From Oscillospiraceae bacterium (GTDB lineage Bacteria > Bacillota > Clostridia > Oscillospirales > Acutalibacteraceae), in the NCBI GenBank assembly GCA_003486665.1, contig DNGF01000178.1, forward strand, positions 1-8,247: DNA of 8,247 bases, written 5' to 3'. This document shows, piece by piece, positions 6,025 to 8,247 of the stretch. Positions within the stretch are counted from its first letter, which is position 1. Each line of letters starts with the position of its first letter. Under the pieces are notes generated by a model. The model worked only from the letters and a program-made list of their open reading frames with translations. It ran no database searches and had not been told where the DNA came from. Made by a program: the position numbers and the translations under genes.

Positions 6025-6750
6025 ATGAATGAAAAAGGGAAAAGCATTTGGGGGGTTATTTCCGACATATTGCTGATTATCATTATTATAATCGCAATCA
6101 TGATAACGGTTATGACTTTTACCTCAAAGAATTCTGACATGGGCATAGGTAACATACTGGGATATACGCCTTTTGCCGTACAGTCTGATTCAATGGATTC
6201 CGGCGAACCGTCGGGTTTTGGAAGCGGAGATTTGATTATTTCCAAAGAAGTTAAAGATCCGGAAACGCTTGAGATCGGAGATGTTATTACATACTCCACC
6301 GTAATTGAAGGCGCACAAAAAGGTAAGAAAATCAGGGGATACAATACCCATAGAATTACCGACATAATAAAAGCGGGCGATGGTTCCGTGTACGCCTTTG
6401 TAACTGCCGGTGATGCTGTAGGCATGGAAGATACAGTAAATGTTCTTCCTGATGAAGTTATTGCAAAACAGGTTAATTCCGGCGTAGACAAAGAAACGGG
6501 TGAGAAGCTCACGGGAATGAAGATTGCAAACTTCGGTTCGGCGCTCAGTTTCCTTCAGAGCAGAACGGGCTTTATGATTTGTATTATTATTCCGCTTGCC
6601 TTGTTCTTCATTTGGCAGATATATAAATTGATTTCAATGTTTATGACTGCTAAGGCCGAGAGCCTCAGTGAGGAGTCAAAACAGCGCGTAATTGATGAAT
6701 ATCTTGCCCAGCAGAAAGACGGCAGCTCCCAGGATAAAGAAGATAAATAA
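6025..6750 (+). CDS. sipW: SipW-type (ER-like) signal peptidase I
   Basis: This membrane serine protease removes signal peptides from exported proteins, here most likely the TasA-like subunit encoded just upstream. The 241 residues include an N-terminal transmembrane helix (about 11-32) and the catalytic serine in QSDSM (Ser56). GDLIIS (68-73) and GDVITYS (85-91) are the usual strands after it. His109 in YNTHRI replaces the lysine of ordinary bacterial type I peptidases, placing it in the Ser-His-Asp ER/SipW branch. FVTAGDAVGMED (125-136) supplies the aspartates (130 and 136). A second transmembrane helix (about 183-206) precedes a charged, Glu/Lys/Gln-rich cytoplasmic tail. The ATG directly follows an in-frame TAG, so it is the earliest ATG start. 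AGGAG (6008-6012) is 12 bases away, a long spacing that may limit translation. Confidence 0.88.
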   Translation: MNEKGKSIWGVISDILLIIIIIIAIMITVMTFTSKNSDMGIGNILGYTPFAVQSDSMDSGEPSGFGSGDLIISKEVKDPETLEIGDVITYSTVIEGAQKGKKIRGYNTHRITDIIKAGDGSVYAFVTAGDAVGMEDTVNVLPDEVIAKQVNSGVDKETGEKLTGMKIANFGSALSFLQSRTGFMICIIIPLALFFIWQIYKLISMFMTAKAESLSEESKQRVIDEYLAQQKDGSSQDKEDK

Positions 6751-6798
6751 CATTCAACTCATACAATATAAAACTTTAAATAACAGAGGGTGACCGAA

Positions 6799-8247
6799 AT
6801 GACAATCACAAAGTTCCTTGCAGAATTTTTAAATCAGTTTTTCGTAAAAGGTGTCTGGGGTATTTTTAAGGGCATCGGCTTAGGTATTGCTAATATTTTC
6901 AATATTCCGCAGTACATTAAGATCTTCAAAGCATGGTCAGGCAAATTTACAATTGTTGACTGGCTTCTTGCTATTGTCGCTGTTATTGCGACTGTTGCTG
7001 TTCTTGCAGCTATCGTTATTCTTGTAGTTGTACTTATCAAGAAATACGTTAGAGTCAGAAAGACTCTTGTTGATCAGGAAGAGCTTTTGATGGAAGTAGG
7101 TAACCTTAATCGTGAGGTTATCAAGCTTAACAATGAGAAAGAAAGAATTCTTGCAATGAAAGTTTCTCAGCTCGGTCTTAATCCCGGCGAAAGTCCGTAT
7201 GAAGAGGGCGGCGAAGAGAACGAGGAAGAAAAGAAAGACGGCGAGGTCGATAAGACTGCCGATGATTACAGCCGTTTCTATAAGTGTACTCAGGTTGACC
7301 TCGAAATTGAGAACTATGTCGCTCCCGATTTTGACAATGAGATTACTCTTCCGGAAATCTGCGAAAGATTCCGTAACTTTGCTTGTTCGCGTCTGGGTCT
7401 TTTCTACGAGATCAAAATTATCAGATTGTTCCTTTCGGCTTTTGCCTCGACAAGACTTATAATTCTTCAGGGTATTTCCGGTACAGGTAAAACATCCCTT
7501 GCGTATGCTTGGGGTAAATTCCTCAGGAATCCGGTTACAATTGCTTCGGTTCAGCCGTCATGGCGTGACCGTACCGAGATTTTCGGTTACTTTAACGAAT
7601 TTACAAAGAGATTCAACGAAACCGAAGTTCTTAAGAAGATGTATGAAGCAACCTTCAAAGAAGAAATCTTCATTACTGTTCTTGACGAAATGAATATCGC
7701 TCGTGTTGAGTATTACTTCGCCGAGCTGCTTTCAATTCTTGAAATGCCGTCAAGAGATGAGTGGGTTGTTTCGCTTGTTCCGAGTGTTTGGCCGACAGAC
7801 CCGAAGCACGTTATCGACGGTAAGCTCAGACTTCCTGAGAATATGTGGTATATCGGAACTATCAACAACGACGACTCTACATTTGCTGTTTCAGATAAGG
7901 TTTATGACCGTGCTATTCCTATTGACCTTAACAGTAAGGGTAAATTCTTTGAAGCTCCGTATACTGAGGAGCTTAACCTTAGCTACAAACATCTTGAGGG
8001 TATGTTCCTTGAGTGTCAGACCAAATATAAAGTTTCCGATGAAAATCTTAAGAAGATTGAGGAACTTGACGACTATGTTATTGAACACTTCCGTCTTGCT
8101 TTCGGTAACCGTATTGTTAAGCAGCTTAAGGAATTTGTTCCGGCATATGTCGGATGCGGCGGAACAGAAATTGACGGTATCGACTTTGTTCTTGCCAAGA
8201 AAGTTTTCCGTAAGTTTGAAAGCTTGAACCTTTCATTTATCCGTGCG
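6799..8247 (+). CDS. Membrane-anchored McrB/MoxR-like AAA+ ATPase (3' end missing)
   Basis: The frame is open from the ATG (GAGGG at 6786-6790, 8 bases upstream) to the window end, giving 483 residues. The N-terminus has an amphipathic region (about 1-50), one strong transmembrane helix (55-80), a probable coiled coil (83-126) and an acidic Glu-rich linker (134-160). The cytoplasmic AAA+ module follows: Walker A GISGTGKTS (225-233), QPSWRDRTEIFGYF (258-271), and Walker B ITVLDEMN (292-299, Asp296 and Glu297). Sensor 1 is GTINNDD (353-359, Asn356), and SDKVYDRA (365-372) carries the candidate arginine finger Arg371. This arrangement resembles McrB/MoxR-type ring ATPases. It starts 48 bases after sipW in the same direction, so it probably belongs to the filament cluster. 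Its substrate is unknown; remodelling of membrane or secretion components during filament assembly is a guess. A defence role as in McrBC is possible, but no nuclease is visible. Confidence 0.85.
   Translation, partial: MTITKFLAEFLNQFFVKGVWGIFKGIGLGIANIFNIPQYIKIFKAWSGKFTIVDWLLAIVAVIATVAVLAAIVILVVVLIKKYVRVRKTLVDQEELLMEVGNLNREVIKLNNEKERILAMKVSQLGLNPGESPYEEGGEENEEEKKDGEVDKTADDYSRFYKCTQVDLEIENYVAPDFDNEITLPEICERFRNFACSRLGLFYEIKIIRLFLSAFASTRLIILQGISGTGKTSLAYAWGKFLRNPVTIASVQPSWRDRTEIFGYFNEFTKRFNETEVLKKMYEATFKEEIFITVLDEMNIARVEYYFAELLSILEMPSRDEWVVSLVPSVWPTDPKHVIDGKLRLPENMWYIGTINNDDSTFAVSDKVYDRAIPIDLNSKGKFFEAPYTEELNLSYKHLEGMFLECQTKYKVSDENLKKIEELDDYVIEHFRLAFGNRIVKQLKEFVPAYVGCGGTEIDGIDFVLAKKVFRKFESLNLSFIRA

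Noticed and set aside
7199..8227. Short plus-strand open frames in a second frame inside the ATPase gene
   Set aside because: They overlap an uninterrupted frame with full AAA+ motifs and have basic, low-complexity products without family features.

Overview
The window looks like chromosomal DNA from a gut- or rumen-type clostridium, probably order Oscillospirales (Ruminococcus-like). The basis is moderately AT-rich DNA, strong AGGAGG-type ribosome binding sites, Gram-positive promoters and U-tailed terminators, a SipW-type signal peptidase, and filament proteins with the clostridial ATYAWFS signal-peptide motif. Taxonomy is inferred from these features only. All recognised genes are on the + strand.

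Layout: (1) 1-864 is the 3' part of a gene for a membrane protein resembling a degenerate P-type ATPase; it ends at a good intrinsic terminator (911-942). (2) 1003-1965 is a stand-alone Gfo/Idh/MocA-family oxidoreductase with its own promoter (944-973) and a weak terminator. (3) From a promoter at 2028-2056 onward there is a five-gene cluster, still open at the window end. In order it holds a catalytically degenerate EAL-domain protein (2191-2937), a membrane-anchored protein with a long TRYSDV hexapeptide-repeat stalk and a TasA-like C-terminal domain (2951-4789), a TasA/CalY-like secreted filament subunit with a SipW-type signal peptide (4939-5853), a SipW-type ER-like signal peptidase I (6025-6750), and a membrane-anchored McrB/MoxR-like AAA+ ATPase (6799 to beyond 8247).

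How the cluster may work (inference): SipW matures the secreted filament subunit. The stalk protein is held in the membrane and carries the same C-terminal signature motif as the filament subunit, so it could act as a cell-proximal anchor or nucleator, analogous to TapA with TasA in Bacillus. The inactive EAL protein could sense c-di-GMP or serve as a protein-interaction module linking filament production to lifestyle. The AAA+ ATPase could remodel or energise assembly at the inner face of the membrane. RNA structures sit in the leader of the cluster, in the leader of the filament gene, and between the filament and peptidase genes. The last of these includes a terminator-like element that would let the abundant subunit be made in excess over the peptidase.

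No gene-free stretch exceeds 300 bases. The gaps of roughly 140-225 bases hold the promoters, terminators and hairpins listed. No tRNA, rRNA, CRISPR array, insertion sequence or attachment site was seen.
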